A stretch of 64,000 nt of DNA from Myroides sp. WP-1 (lineage in GTDB: Bacteria; Bacteroidota; Bacteroidia; Flavobacteriales; Flavobacteriaceae), in the NCBI RefSeq assembly GCF_014145635.1, contig NZ_JACHTC010000012.1, forward strand, positions 1 to 64,000. Reading direction: 5' to 3'. The position numbers and the translations under genes were made by a program. Under the pieces are notes generated by a model. That model saw nothing but the letters and a program-made list of their open reading frames with translations. It made no database searches and had not been told where the DNA came from. Positions 38,917 through 47,722 of the stretch are shown here, piece by piece. The number at the start of each line of letters is the position of its first letter. The first letter of the stretch is position 1.

Positions 38917-39195
38917 TTAAGAGGATAAAACGGCAGCCGTAACGTATTTCTCAAATATTTTCTTTGCTTTTTTCTTCGTTACTTCTTTTTTGTAGGTATC
39001 GTGTTCCGAAAGGTAGACTACTGGAGCCTTTTTACACATGCCTTGACACTTCATTTTACACAACGCATAATCCGCTCCGAGACCGCTTTCTTGTAGCAGG
39101 TCTTCAAAGCACGCCTTGGCTTCTTCATTGTATCGACAACATTTTTTTCCATCGCAAACGAAGATTGTTCGCTCACCTTTCTTAACTTTACTCAT
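38917..39195 (-). CDS. Thioredoxin-like [2Fe-2S] ferredoxin
   Basis: 92 residues. Cysteine layout FVCDGKKCC near residue 13-20 and CKMKCQGMCKKAPVV near 46-60 fits the thin ferredoxin family with a thioredoxin-like fold and one [2Fe-2S] cluster. CQGMCKKAP is the family's cluster loop. An electron carrier or cluster-binding role in the cytosol is likely; the partner is unknown. Divergent from the DUF3810 gene, with a TATATTTG promoter box shared in the 65-base gap. Confidence 0.88.
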   Translation of the reverse strand: MSKVKKGERTIFVCDGKKCCRYNEEAKACFEDLLQESGLGADYALCKMKCQGMCKKAPVVYLSEHDTYKKEVTKKKAKKIFEKYVTAAVLSS

Positions 39196-39213
39196 TAGGA
39201 TAAAAGTTTGCTA

Positions 39214-39221
39214 CAAATATA
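39214..39221 (-). promoter_or_regulatory. -7 promoter box of the ferredoxin gene
   Basis: Reads TATATTTG on the minus strand, 18 bases before the ATG. On the plus strand a near-match TATATTTA overlaps the neighbouring bases and could serve the divergent DUF3810 gene. Confidence 0.6.
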
Positions 39222-39260
39222 TAGCTATATTTATCTATTCTAAATAAAATTTAGTTAAAA

Positions 39261-40376
39261 ATGCGATCGATTAAAACAAGATACTATCTCCTCGGATTTG
39301 TTGTATTTCTGATTTTTAAAAATATACTAACCTCAAATTCTGAATGGGTTGAACGTCTTTACACCCAGGGTTTTTATGCATTCTATTTGCGTATGATCAC
39401 GGCGTGTACCAACCTACTTCCTTTTTCTATTGGCGATGTACTCTACTTTTTGGTAGGCATTTTCCTCTTGTGGAGAATTAGATTGATATGGAAAGTAAAC
39501 AGGGAAAGAAAAAAGAGAATACACCATTACCTGCGTTTTCTACTCAAAGGATGTTTGTTTTTTTATGTAGCTTTTACGCTTTTGTGGGGACTGAATAATT
39601 ACCGTATACCACTAAGTACGCAACTCGATTTACAACAAGGTTATACAAATGAGGAGCTAACGAGCTTAACGCGAGAAATCATCCATCAAACCAATGCTTT
39701 GCAACTATTGCTAACACAGGATTCTCTCCGTGAGGTTGTTATTTCGGTGGATAAAAAGCAAATCTTAAAAGATGCTGAACTCGGTATACATCGTTTAAGT
39801 GAATCAACGCAATGGTATACCTATGGAAATCAAAAAGCAAAAGGCTCTCTGTACAGTTTACCATTAACTTATATGGGGTTTTCAGGTTATGTGAATCCCT
39901 TTACACTAGAAGCGCAAGTCAATACTAAAATACCAACCTCTACCTTTGTTGTTACGGCTTCTCATGAAATTGCGCATCAAATAGGTTATGCCAAGGAAAG
40001 TGAGGCTAACTTTATTGGGTTTCTTGCGGCCAAACAGCAAACAGATCTACACTATCAATACTCAGCAAATATCTTCGCCCTGCGTTATTGTCTGAAAGCA
40101 TTGGAAAGTGAAGAATCAGAATTAAATTTTAAAGCTATACTGGAAGAGATTCACCCTGGTGTTCAGGTAAACCTAATGGAAAACACCGTTTTCTGGCAGT
40201 CGTATAAATCAATTACAGATTCGATTTTTAAATTTATCTACAGTAATTTTCTCAAGATCAACAATCAAAAAGAGGGCATTCGATCCTATAATAAGTTTAT
40301 TGATTTGCTGATTCACTACAATAAAAAAGAGCCTGTATTTACAGGCTCTTTTTCGTTTATTCGTTGTTTTTTGTAA
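39261..40376 (+). CDS. DUF3810 membrane protein with a zinc-peptidase motif
   Basis: 371 residues. Three hydrophobic segments (about 8-24, 55-72 and 95-115) and then a soluble domain. That domain contains SHEIAHQIGYAKESEANFIGF near 235-255, an HExxH metal site with a downstream glutamate in the ExEAN pattern. This is the hallmark of the Bacteroidetes DUF3810 family, thought to be membrane-bound metalloproteases (inferred; no substrate known). The last 20 bases overlap the end of the convergent NADH dehydrogenase gene, and a strong terminator hairpin lies inside the final codons. Confidence 0.85.
   Translation: MRSIKTRYYLLGFVVFLIFKNILTSNSEWVERLYTQGFYAFYLRMITACTNLLPFSIGDVLYFLVGIFLLWRIRLIWKVNRERKKRIHHYLRFLLKGCLFFYVAFTLLWGLNNYRIPLSTQLDLQQGYTNEELTSLTREIIHQTNALQLLLTQDSLREVVISVDKKQILKDAELGIHRLSESTQWYTYGNQKAKGSLYSLPLTYMGFSGYVNPFTLEAQVNTKIPTSTFVVTASHEIAHQIGYAKESEANFIGFLAAKQQTDLHYQYSANIFALRYCLKALESEESELNFKAILEEIHPGVQVNLMENTVFWQSYKSITDSIFKFIYSNFLKINNQKEGIRSYNKFIDLLIHYNKKEPVFTGSFSFIRCFL
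40323..40353. terminator. Bidirectional terminator inside the end of the DUF3810 gene
   Basis: AAAAAAGAGCCTGTA and TACAGGCTCTTTTT form a nearly gap-free stem with a tiny loop. It encodes part of the last residues of DUF3810 (KKEPVFTGSF) and ends just before the stop of the convergent gene at 40357. Confidence 0.88.
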
Positions 40377-41661
40377 AACTTTCTTCGTTCTTTTTCTTGT
40401 ATGGTCGGACGATTAAACGCGCCTGACGATCAAACATCAGGTAGTTATATAGCCAGTTCCAAAACACCAAGAATTTATTTCTAAATCCGATGAGCGACAT
40501 TAAATGGACAAACATCCAAACAAACCAGGCAAAGAATCCACTGAAGTGAAACTTGGGTAAGTCAACGACCGCTTTATTTCTTCCTATGGTTGCCATTGAT
40601 CCTTTGTCGTTGTAAACAAATTTCTTCAATGGTTTTCCATCTCTCAATTGAATGAGGTTATTGGCTAACAATTGCCCTTGTTGAATAGCGGGTTGTGCCA
40701 TCATCGGATGTCCCATTGGCAGGTTTTCTGTAACCATTGCCGCTACATCTCCAATGGCAAAAATATCGGTAAAACCTTCTACTTGATTAAATTCGTTTAC
40801 TTTTAATCGATTTCCTCGCTGAATCACGGATGCTTCAAATCCATCAATCACGGCTCCCATCACCCCAGCTGTCCAAATAACCGTTTCGGTTTGAAATGTT
40901 AATCCAGATTTGGTGTGTACTGTTTTTCCATCAAAATCCGTTACGATTTCGTTCACCCAAACATTCACGCCTAATTTTTCTAAAAATTCTTGCGCTCTTC
41001 GAGAGGATTTTTCAGACATAGCATCTAACACTTTGGAGCCTCCTTGAATCACGTTGATTTCCATTTGTCTGATATCTAAATCGGGATAATCTTTGGGCAA
41101 CACGTGTTTTTTCATTTCAGCTAATGCCCCCGCAAGCTCCACTCCTGTTGGCCCTGCACCAACAATCACGAAATTCATCAACGCGCGTTTTTCTTTTTCG
41201 TCATTGGTTAGTAACGCTTCTTCAAAATTTTCCAACACCAAACTGCGGATGTTCAACGATTGTGGAATCGTCTTCATCGCCATGCTGTTTTGTTGGATAG
41301 CGGTATTGCCAAAGAAATTGGTTTTAGAACCTGTGGCAATGACTAAATAATCAAAAAAGATCGTTCCAATATCAGCAACGACTTTTTTATTTTCGGTATC
41401 AATGCGCTGAACTTGAGCTACGCGAAAGTAAATTCCCTCATAGTTTTGAACCACCTTGCGAATGGGAAATGCAATAGATCCCGATTCCAAACCGCCTGTT
41501 GCGACTTGATACAGCAAGGGTTGAAACGTATGATAATTATGCTTATCTAATAAGACAACTTGAAAATTTTTGTTTTTCAATTTCTTAGCTAATGCTAATC
41601 CACCAAATCCTCCTCCAATAATTACTACTCTCGGACGATTCGATGTAGGAATATTCATCAT
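40357..41661 (-). CDS. ndh: Type II NADH dehydrogenase
   Basis: 434 residues. N-terminal FAD-binding motif VVIIGGGFGGLALAKKL at 12-28, NYHTFQPLLYQVATGGL near 42-58 (the NDH-2 signature), NAD-binding VIVGAGPTGVELAGAL near 164-179, GDVAAMV near 295. A hydrophobic segment at about 375-395 fits membrane association. It oxidises NADH at the cytoplasmic side of the inner membrane and reduces quinone without pumping protons. Monocistronic, from a TAAATTTG promoter. Its 3' end overlaps the convergent DUF3810 gene by 20 bases. Confidence 0.92.
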   Translation of the reverse strand: MMNIPTSNRPRVVIIGGGFGGLALAKKLKNKNFQVVLLDKHNYHTFQPLLYQVATGGLESGSIAFPIRKVVQNYEGIYFRVAQVQRIDTENKKVVADIGTIFFDYLVIATGSKTNFFGNTAIQQNSMAMKTIPQSLNIRSLVLENFEEALLTNDEKEKRALMNFVIVGAGPTGVELAGALAEMKKHVLPKDYPDLDIRQMEINVIQGGSKVLDAMSEKSSRRAQEFLEKLGVNVWVNEIVTDFDGKTVHTKSGLTFQTETVIWTAGVMGAVIDGFEASVIQRGNRLKVNEFNQVEGFTDIFAIGDVAAMVTENLPMGHPMMAQPAIQQGQLLANNLIQLRDGKPLKKFVYNDKGSMATIGRNKAVVDLPKFHFSGFFAWFVWMFVHLMSLIGFRNKFLVFWNWLYNYLMFDRQARLIVRPYKKKNEESFTKNNE

Positions 41662-41692
41662 AACTACGCTATTTTTATTCTACAAATTTACG

Positions 41693-41700
41693 ACTATTTA
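41693..41700 (-). promoter_or_regulatory. -7 promoter box of ndh
   Basis: Reads TAAATTTG on the minus strand, 31 bases before the ATG. In the remaining gap to 41940 I see nothing else recognisable. Confidence 0.55.
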
Positions 41701-41946
41701 TCAAGTTTTTAGTTTCCACCCTATTGCTAGAGGTAAAAAACACATTTTTGGTTCAACTACAAAATAAAAAAAAACAGACTTTTACTAGTCAATTACTAAA
41801 AAAAGAGGTTTAAACTATCAATTCAAAAAATTTAAGGCCAATACATTCTCTTTTTTTTATTTGCTCTAATTTTTTATTTAGAGAAAGAATTAACACTTCT
41901 TCCCTCTATTCATGAGTGTTTACAGCTAGTATCGTTCACCTGAAAC

Positions 41947-41975
41947 CAAAAAAAAACCGACGTTATAGTCGGTTT
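41947..41975 (-). terminator. Terminator of the LysM/OsmC/DUF3820 operon
   Basis: AAACCGAC and GTCGGTTT form a stem around GTTATA, with nine T's following on the minus strand, directly after the DUF3820 stop. Confidence 0.85.
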
Positions 41976-41979
41976 ATCT

Positions 41980-42201
41980 TTAAAAATTGTTTCGAATATT
42001 TCGAATTAAAGGTTCTAATCCGTTTAATTTTAATTCGTATACTAAAGCTAATTGCTGGCCTAATTTTCCTTTAGGGAAGCCTTTATTGTGATACCACACC
42101 ACATAATACTCTGGTAAATCAATCAGGTATTTACCTTCATATTTACCAAAAGGCATCTTGGCTTTTGCCAATTCAACTAATTCTTTCTGATTGTCGAGCA
42201 T
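41980..42201 (-). CDS. DUF3820 family protein
   Basis: 73 residues from the ATG at 42199-42201, which overlaps the OsmC stop as TAATG. An upstream TTG is in frame but poorer. KMPFGKYEGKYLIDLPEYYVVWYHNKGFPKGKLGQQL is close to the whole DUF3820 core, whose FGKxxGxxxxDLPExYLxW pattern is clear from residue 17. The function is unknown; some relatives are called quorum-sensing-regulated virulence factors. It ends the operon. Confidence 0.85.
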   Translation of the reverse strand: MLDNQKELVELAKAKMPFGKYEGKYLIDLPEYYVVWYHNKGFPKGKLGQQLALVYELKLNGLEPLIRNIRNNF

Positions 42202-42608
42202 TATTTTTGCGTCCAATTAAAGGTTACCTCTTTTTCTATTTCGGGATGTAAACTTAATAAAACAGGACAATGCATAGCTACGCGCTCTAAAATTAGGCGT
42301 TGTTTTTCATCTGCATTACTCAACATACTAATGTTCAAGGTTATTTTTTTAATTCGCCTTGGATCCGCTTGCATTTCTTTGTACACCTCAATTGTCGATC
42401 CGACAATATCTACTCCCATTTCATTTGCTTTGATTCCCATAATGGTCATGGCACAAGAACCTGCTGCATTGGTTACCATATCTGTAGGAGAAAAAGCTTG
42501 TCCTTTTCCATGATTGTCTACAGGAGCATCTGTAATAATGACCTCACCTGATTGCAAGTGTACCGATTCTGTTCTTAGATCGCCTAAATACTTTATTTTT
42601 GATAACAT
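42201..42608 (-). CDS. OsmC-family peroxidase-like protein
   Basis: 135 residues. PTDMVTNAAGSCAMTIMGI near residue 41-59 holds the first conserved cysteine, and the second lies in VAMHCPVLLSLHPEIE near 108-123. The HCP..SL and GSC motifs mark the OsmC/Ohr thiol-peroxidase superfamily, which reduces organic or inorganic hydroperoxides. Ohr versus OsmC substrate is not certain. Start ATG overlaps the LysM stop by one base (TAATG), indicating translational coupling. Cytosolic. Confidence 0.88.
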   Translation of the reverse strand: MLSKIKYLGDLRTESVHLQSGEVIITDAPVDNHGKGQAFSPTDMVTNAAGSCAMTIMGIKANEMGVDIVGSTIEVYKEMQADPRRIKKITLNISMLSNADEKQRLILERVAMHCPVLLSLHPEIEKEVTFNWTQK

Positions 42609-44632
42609 TATTCTACTACTTTTACGGTTAAATCATTGTTGTATTGCAAGATATACACGCCTTTATTGCGAATCGTTCCTTCTGGATTTTTGCTGTACAC
42701 AAATTTATTTTCAATTTCTGTCGACTTCACTCCAATTGAGCCTGTAAATCCTTCGCGCTGGAACATGCGCAAGATAACGTCTAACGTTACGTCATAACCG
42801 CGAATAGCAAAGCGATTCGGCACCGCGTTATTTTGTGCTTTATATTCGCGGGCAAAGGTTGTATCTAAACTCGTTTCACTGTCTCTTGTTACAGAAGGAA
42901 AGGTATAATTTAGTCCTACTAGTGTTTCAATTTTGATTTCCCCGTAATCAAAGACCTCACTTTTATCAAATGACGCGACCTGAATGTCAAATTTATCCGT
43001 TCTAGTTTTCAACTTATCCGTTAAAAGTAAAGCTGATTCAATACTGTTTGAATCGAGAATAAAAACATTGTTTTTTCCTGCAACTAAGGTTTTATCGATA
43101 TCTTTTAATTCTTTGGTTTCGATTAGCTTGATGTTTGGATAGTTTCGTTGCATGAAGCGCTTAGTCGAGGTTTTTTTCTCGTCGACAATTACGGTAATTT
43201 TGCTATCTCCTTTACTAAAATACTCCAACAAAGCTTGTTTCAATACGTCGCCGTAAGGCATGGTTTGCACCAATTGTGGAGATGGATTTGCCTTTTCATT
43301 AGACAAAGGTGATACCAATACAATATCGCTATTTGGCAAAGCTTTCACCGCTTCATCGACATTGCTTTGGAAGAAGGGACCGATTACCACTTCTGCTTTA
43401 CTGATACCTTCGCCTTGAAGAATTCTCTTTACATCAGAACTGTTTTTTGTTTCATTCGAATCAAACACTTTTACCGTTAAAGGCAATCCCATACGAGTTG
43501 CTTTATCGATCGCTAATTTTGCTCCTAAATAAAAATCCATCGTCATATTTAGAAAACCATCCGTTTTCATTCGATCATTGATATTATCACCGATGCGCGA
43601 AGTATTGAATGGCAATAACAAAACCAATTCTTTTGCGGTATAACGATCTACTGAGGTTGTTAAATCTACAAAAGCTCCAGAGGGTTCTACGCTCCACTTT
43701 GGTTCTGTTGTTGTTGATTTAACAGGTGCTCCTCCAGTTGATGGAATATTTAATTCCATCCCTATTTGCAAACCACCTTTTCGAAGGTCTGGATTCATTT
43801 CAATCAATTCATCCACAGAAAGGTTGTATTCTTTGGCAATACTGAATAGCGTTTGCTTTGGTTCGATTGTAATAGTATTGTACGCTTGATTCTCTTGTGC
43901 ACTTGATCCAACGGGCTTCGTTTCACTTGTTTTAGGCGCTTCTGCCACACTTTTACCTGTTGTTGGTACTTTGATCTTCTGACCGCTTTTTAATCCTTCA
44001 CTTAACTCTGGATTTAATTCCATCAGTTTTTGAACAGATGTTTGGTATTCAACAGCTAAACTGTACAAAGTTTGTCTTGGCTCAATATCAATTTCCTTAT
44101 ATCCTACTTGTGCTTTATCTACAGGGGTTACTGCTTTAGTTGCAGGCAGCATTACGGTTACATTAGCCGTTTGATCCGTTGCTGTAGTTGTTGCGGCAGG
44201 TGATACAAATAGATTGCTATTAGCTTTTAAGCCATTGCGTTCTAACTCTGGATTCCATTGGTACAGATCTTGTACACTTACATTATACAAGCGACTAATC
44301 CCAAACACGGTTTCCTTTGCTTGTACGAGATGTGTCTTTCTCTTTGAATCCGCTACTTGTTCTACTTTTTTTGCAACAGGGGTATCAGTCGTTCCCGTTT
44401 TTCCTGCATTTTTAGTTGCAGGAACTTGAATGACATCGCCTTCTTTAATTCCCGTTTTTGCATCGGGATTAAGCCTCAAAATTTCACTAACTGATATTTT
44501 GTTTTCGCGGGCAATCTTACTGATTGTCTCTCCCTTGCTCACGCGATGAGAGGTGTAATTTTGCTCCTGTGCGAAAGCTAATCCACTGGTAAAAATAAAT
44601 GCTGCTAAAGCTATAACAAGTCTCTTTTTCAT
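42608..44632 (-). CDS. LysM-repeat protein with periplasmic-binding-like domain
   Basis: 674 residues with a signal peptide of about 21 residues ending in AFAQ. Four LysM domains follow (starting near 27, 99, 175 and 250: YTSHRVSKGETISKIARE, THLVQAKETVFGISRLYN, IDIEPRQTLYSLAVEYQ, ITIEPKQTLFSIAKEYN), giving peptidoglycan binding. From about 330 to the end lies a type-1 periplasmic-binding-protein-like fold (LVLLLPFN.., VVIGPFFQSNVDEAVKALP). This LysM plus receptor plan recurs in Bacteroidetes lipoproteins of unknown role, perhaps cell-wall sensing or amino-acid-like ligand binding. First gene of a three-gene coupled operon. Confidence 0.88.
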   Translation of the reverse strand: MKKRLVIALAAFIFTSGLAFAQEQNYTSHRVSKGETISKIARENKISVSEILRLNPDAKTGIKEGDVIQVPATKNAGKTGTTDTPVAKKVEQVADSKRKTHLVQAKETVFGISRLYNVSVQDLYQWNPELERNGLKANSNLFVSPAATTTATDQTANVTVMLPATKAVTPVDKAQVGYKEIDIEPRQTLYSLAVEYQTSVQKLMELNPELSEGLKSGQKIKVPTTGKSVAEAPKTSETKPVGSSAQENQAYNTITIEPKQTLFSIAKEYNLSVDELIEMNPDLRKGGLQIGMELNIPSTGGAPVKSTTTEPKWSVEPSGAFVDLTTSVDRYTAKELVLLLPFNTSRIGDNINDRMKTDGFLNMTMDFYLGAKLAIDKATRMGLPLTVKVFDSNETKNSSDVKRILQGEGISKAEVVIGPFFQSNVDEAVKALPNSDIVLVSPLSNEKANPSPQLVQTMPYGDVLKQALLEYFSKGDSKITVIVDEKKTSTKRFMQRNYPNIKLIETKELKDIDKTLVAGKNNVFILDSNSIESALLLTDKLKTRTDKFDIQVASFDKSEVFDYGEIKIETLVGLNYTFPSVTRDSETSLDTTFAREYKAQNNAVPNRFAIRGYDVTLDVILRMFQREGFTGSIGVKSTEIENKFVYSKNPEGTIRNKGVYILQYNNDLTVKVVE

Positions 44633-44653
44633 CTTACTAATTTTATAAAAGCG

Positions 44654-44687
44654 AATAAGTCGCTATACAAATATACAGCGACTTATT
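44654..44687 (-). promoter_or_regulatory. Promoter -7 box in the loop of an 11-bp hairpin between guaA and the LysM gene
   Basis: AATAAGTCGCT (44654-44664) pairs perfectly with AGCGACTTATT (44677-44687). The 12-base loop holds TATATTTG on the minus strand (44668-44675), a full -7 match, 36 bases before the LysM ATG. The hairpin sits 14 bases past the guaA stop, so it may also act as its terminator. Confidence 0.6.
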
Positions 44688-44700
44688 TATTTTTCTAATT

Positions 44701-46227
44701 TTATTCCCATTCAATCGTTGCAGGTGGTTTAGAACTGATATCATATACCACTCTATTTACCCCTTTAACTTTATTGATGATTTTATTTGAAATCTCCATT
44801 AAGAACTCATATGGTAAATGTACCCAATCAGCTGTCATCCCATCTGTTGAAGCAACAGCACGCAAGGCTACAACTTTTTCATAAGTTCTTTCATCTCCCA
44901 TTACACCTACTGAATTTACAGGTAATAGGATAGCTCCTGCTTGCCAAACTGAGTTGTATAATCCGTGTTCTTTTAATCCATTGATGAAGATTGCATCAAC
45001 TTCTTGTAATAGACTCACTTTTTCTGGAGTAATATCACCTAAGATACGAATCGCCAATCCAGGTCCTGGGAAAGGGTGACGTCCTAATAATTCAGGATCA
45101 ATTCCCAAAGAAGCTCCTACTCGGCGTACTTCATCTTTAAACAACATACGCAAAGGTTCCACGATTTTCAATTTCATGAAATCAGGTAATCCTCCAACAT
45201 TGTGGTGTGATTTAATTGTAGCTGAAGGTCCTTTAACCGAAATTGATTCGATTACATCTGGATAGATTGTCCCTTGCCCTAAGAAAGTTGCATCTTTAAT
45301 CAATTTTGATTCGTCATCAAATACCTCGATAAAAACGCGTCCAATTGTTTTGCGTTTTGTTTCTGGATCATCTTGACCTGCTAAAGCATCCATAAAACGT
45401 TGAGAAGCATCTACTCCTTTAACGTTTAATCCCATTCCTTCATATTGCTTCAATACATTGGCAAACTCGTTTTTGCGCAATAATCCATTGTTTACAAAAA
45501 TACAGTGTAAGTTATCGCCAATAGCTTTGCTCAATAAAACAGCTGCAACAGTTGAATCAACACCTCCTGAAAGCGCTAAAACTACTTTTTCGCTTCCTAC
45601 TTTTGCACGTAAATCTGCAATCGTTTCATCGACAAATGATGCAGGAGTAAAATCTTGTTTTACACCAGCAATATCAACTAAGAAGTTTTTCAATAATTGA
45701 GCACCATCTGTTGAATGGTACACTTCTGGGTGGAATTGAATCGCATACGTTTGTTCACCTTTAATTTTATAAGCCGCATTAGTAACATCTGCAGTACTTG
45801 CCAATAAAACCGCATTGGTAGGCAAAGCTTTGATAGTATCACTGTGGCTCATCCACACTTGGCTGTTTTGTGGAATATCTTTTAGGAAAGGATCTTCAGC
45901 AATAAAAGCAAGATTTGCTCTTCCATATTCGCGTGTATCAGAAGGAGCTACTTCACCACCAAAGAAATGTGCCAAATACTGTGCACCATAACACACTGCT
46001 AATAAAGGCATTTTACCTTTAATCTGAGCAAGGTCTGGATGTAAAGCTTCCTGTGAACGAACAGAATAAGGACTTCCTGATAAAATTACCGCATTATACG
46101 CTGATAAATCCTCGGGTAAACCGTTATAAGGCAGGATCTCGCAGAATATATTTAATTCTCGAACCCTTCTCGCAATTAACTGTGTGTATTGCGAACCAAA
46201 ATCTAAAATAAGTACATTGTGTTGCAT
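44701..46227 (-). CDS. guaA: GMP synthase (glutamine-hydrolysing)
   Basis: 508 residues from the ATG at 46225-46227 ([21 protein letters not shown]). A GTG seven codons earlier has no family support. N-terminal class I amidotransferase: nucleophile Cys in [16 protein letters not shown] near 80 and His-Glu in [11 protein letters not shown] near 165. The ATP pyrophosphatase has the P-loop [16 protein letters not shown] near 217, and the dimerisation domain ends IEWE. Converts XMP to GMP in the cytosol. The promoter -7 box ends three bases before the ATG, predicting a leaderless mRNA. Confidence 0.97.
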   Translation of the reverse strand: MQHNVLILDFGSQYTQLIARRVRELNIFCEILPYNGLPEDLSAYNAVILSGSPYSVRSQEALHPDLAQIKGKMPLLAVCYGAQYLAHFFGGEVAPSDTREYGRANLAFIAEDPFLKDIPQNSQVWMSHSDTIKALPTNAVLLASTADVTNAAYKIKGEQTYAIQFHPEVYHSTDGAQLLKNFLVDIAGVKQDFTPASFVDETIADLRAKVGSEKVVLALSGGVDSTVAAVLLSKAIGDNLHCIFVNNGLLRKNEFANVLKQYEGMGLNVKGVDASQRFMDALAGQDDPETKRKTIGRVFIEVFDDESKLIKDATFLGQGTIYPDVIESISVKGPSATIKSHHNVGGLPDFMKLKIVEPLRMLFKDEVRRVGASLGIDPELLGRHPFPGPGLAIRILGDITPEKVSLLQEVDAIFINGLKEHGLYNSVWQAGAILLPVNSVGVMGDERTYEKVVALRAVASTDGMTADWVHLPYEFLMEISNKIINKVKGVNRVVYDISSKPPATIEWE

Positions 46228-46230
46228 ATG

Positions 46231-46259
46231 CAAAAATAGATATTTCACACAGACTACAA
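46231..46259 (-). promoter_or_regulatory. guaA promoter, full consensus, three bases from the start codon
   Basis: On the minus strand: TTG (46257-46259), an 18-base spacer, TATTTTTG (46231-46238), then CAT and the ATG of guaA. Transcription starting the usual few bases after the -7 box would begin at the start codon itself. Confidence 0.7.
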
Positions 46260-46411
46260 AAAAGTTTTATCTCATTTTTTTAATTACATATAATACAATA
46301 CAATTAGCGAATAATCTACATAAAACAAATATTTTCACATTTAATTCAAGCAATCACGTAAAAAACAAACAAAAAGCGTTTTCCACCATATCAATTCACT
46401 TGATCTTTACT

Positions 46412-46419
46412 TATATTTG
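46412..46419 (+). promoter_or_regulatory. -7 promoter box of gltS
   Basis: TATATTTG, 60 bases before the gltS ATG. The -33 region is not clear. Confidence 0.55.
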
Positions 46420-46479
46420 TACTTTATGTATCCCCGCTATCTATTGATTTAGATAGATAAATATTTAAATAGACTTTAT

Positions 46480-47685
46480 ATGGATTTTGGAATTTATGAG
46501 ACCTTAATGTTAGCTTGCCTTGTTCTTTTGTTAGGACATTTTATTGTATCGAAAGTGAATTGGTTAAAAAAGTATAATATTCCGGAACCCGTTGTAGGCG
46601 GTTTTCTGATCGCCTTATTCACTTGGGGAGCCCATTCTTTTCTAGATACAGATTTTACCTTCAACGAAGCTATTCAACAAAGTATGATGCTTGTCTTCTT
46701 TTCTTCGATAGGGTTGAACGCCGATTTTTCTAAATTACTACAAGGAGGTAAATCTTTACTTATTTTCTTAATTATTGCAGCCGTTTTTATCGTTTGTCAA
46801 AATTCGCTTGGTGTTATACTTGCTAAATTACTCAACCTCGACTTGCGTTTTGGTTTAATTGCAGGTTCAATTACACTCACAGGTGGACATGGTACAGCTG
46901 GAGCTTGGGCAGATGACTTTGCAGTGAGTGGTAATCCATTGTTAGGTGCTAAAGAAATCGGTATGGCTTGTGCTACATTTGGATTGATTTTTGGAGGGTC
47001 TATTGGTGGTCCTCTAGCCTATCGTCTGCTAAAGAAAAACAACTATAAAGAGATTGATCCTGAAACGATCGAAAAACAGGAAGAAGAACAAGATATTACC
47101 AAATCAAAAAACTTTTCTCCTATTAGCTATACGACCATGATGCATACGATAACCATGATGGCCATCTGCTTGGTCTTAGGACAATGGCTAGCTGATTGGA
47201 ACACGCAATATTCTTTTAAACTCCCTACATTTGTTTGGTGTTTATTCATCGGATTAATCATTCGCAATAGCTTAACCTATATTTTTAAGTATAAAGTTCA
47301 CAGCAGAAATATAGATGTTGTTGGAAACACAGGTTTATCTATCTTTTTAGCCTGTGCTTTGATGTCGCTGAAATTATGGCTAATTGTTGACTTAGCTCTA
47401 CCTATCTTACTTATCCTCTTAATTCAGGTTGTCTTGATGCTCTTTTTTGCTGCCTATGTCACTTTCCGATGGATGGGGAAAGATTACGATGCAATTGTAC
47501 TCAGCGCAGGACACTGTGGTTTCGGACTGGGCGCTACTGCCACGGCAGTTGCCAATATTCAAGCGGTTACCAATCGATTTGGACCTTCTTACAAGGCTTT
47601 TTTAATTATCCCTCTAGTAGGTGCCTTTTTTATTGATATCCTCAATGCCTTGATTTTAAATGTATTTTTAACGTTTATTTCCTAA
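46480..47685 (+). CDS. gltS: Sodium/glutamate symporter GltS
   Basis: 401 residues, normal for GltS. About ten to eleven hydrophobic segments, with the family motifs YNIPEPVVGGFLIALF near 33, GLIAGSITLTGGHGTAGAWADDF near 127-149 (first re-entrant loop) and SAGHCGFGLGATATAVANIQ near 340 (second), which form the Na+ and glutamate sites. Inner membrane uptake of glutamate coupled to sodium. Stands alone on the plus strand, followed by a short-phrase repeat region. Confidence 0.95.
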   Translation: MDFGIYETLMLACLVLLLGHFIVSKVNWLKKYNIPEPVVGGFLIALFTWGAHSFLDTDFTFNEAIQQSMMLVFFSSIGLNADFSKLLQGGKSLLIFLIIAAVFIVCQNSLGVILAKLLNLDLRFGLIAGSITLTGGHGTAGAWADDFAVSGNPLLGAKEIGMACATFGLIFGGSIGGPLAYRLLKKNNYKEIDPETIEKQEEEQDITKSKNFSPISYTTMMHTITMMAICLVLGQWLADWNTQYSFKLPTFVWCLFIGLIIRNSLTYIFKYKVHSRNIDVVGNTGLSIFLACALMSLKLWLIVDLALPILLILLIQVVLMLFFAAYVTFRWMGKDYDAIVLSAGHCGFGLGATATAVANIQAVTNRFGPSYKAFLIIPLVGAFFIDILNALILNVFLTFIS

Positions 47686-47722
47686 CGGTTGATTGTTGAT
47701 TGTTGATTGTTGATTGTTGACG

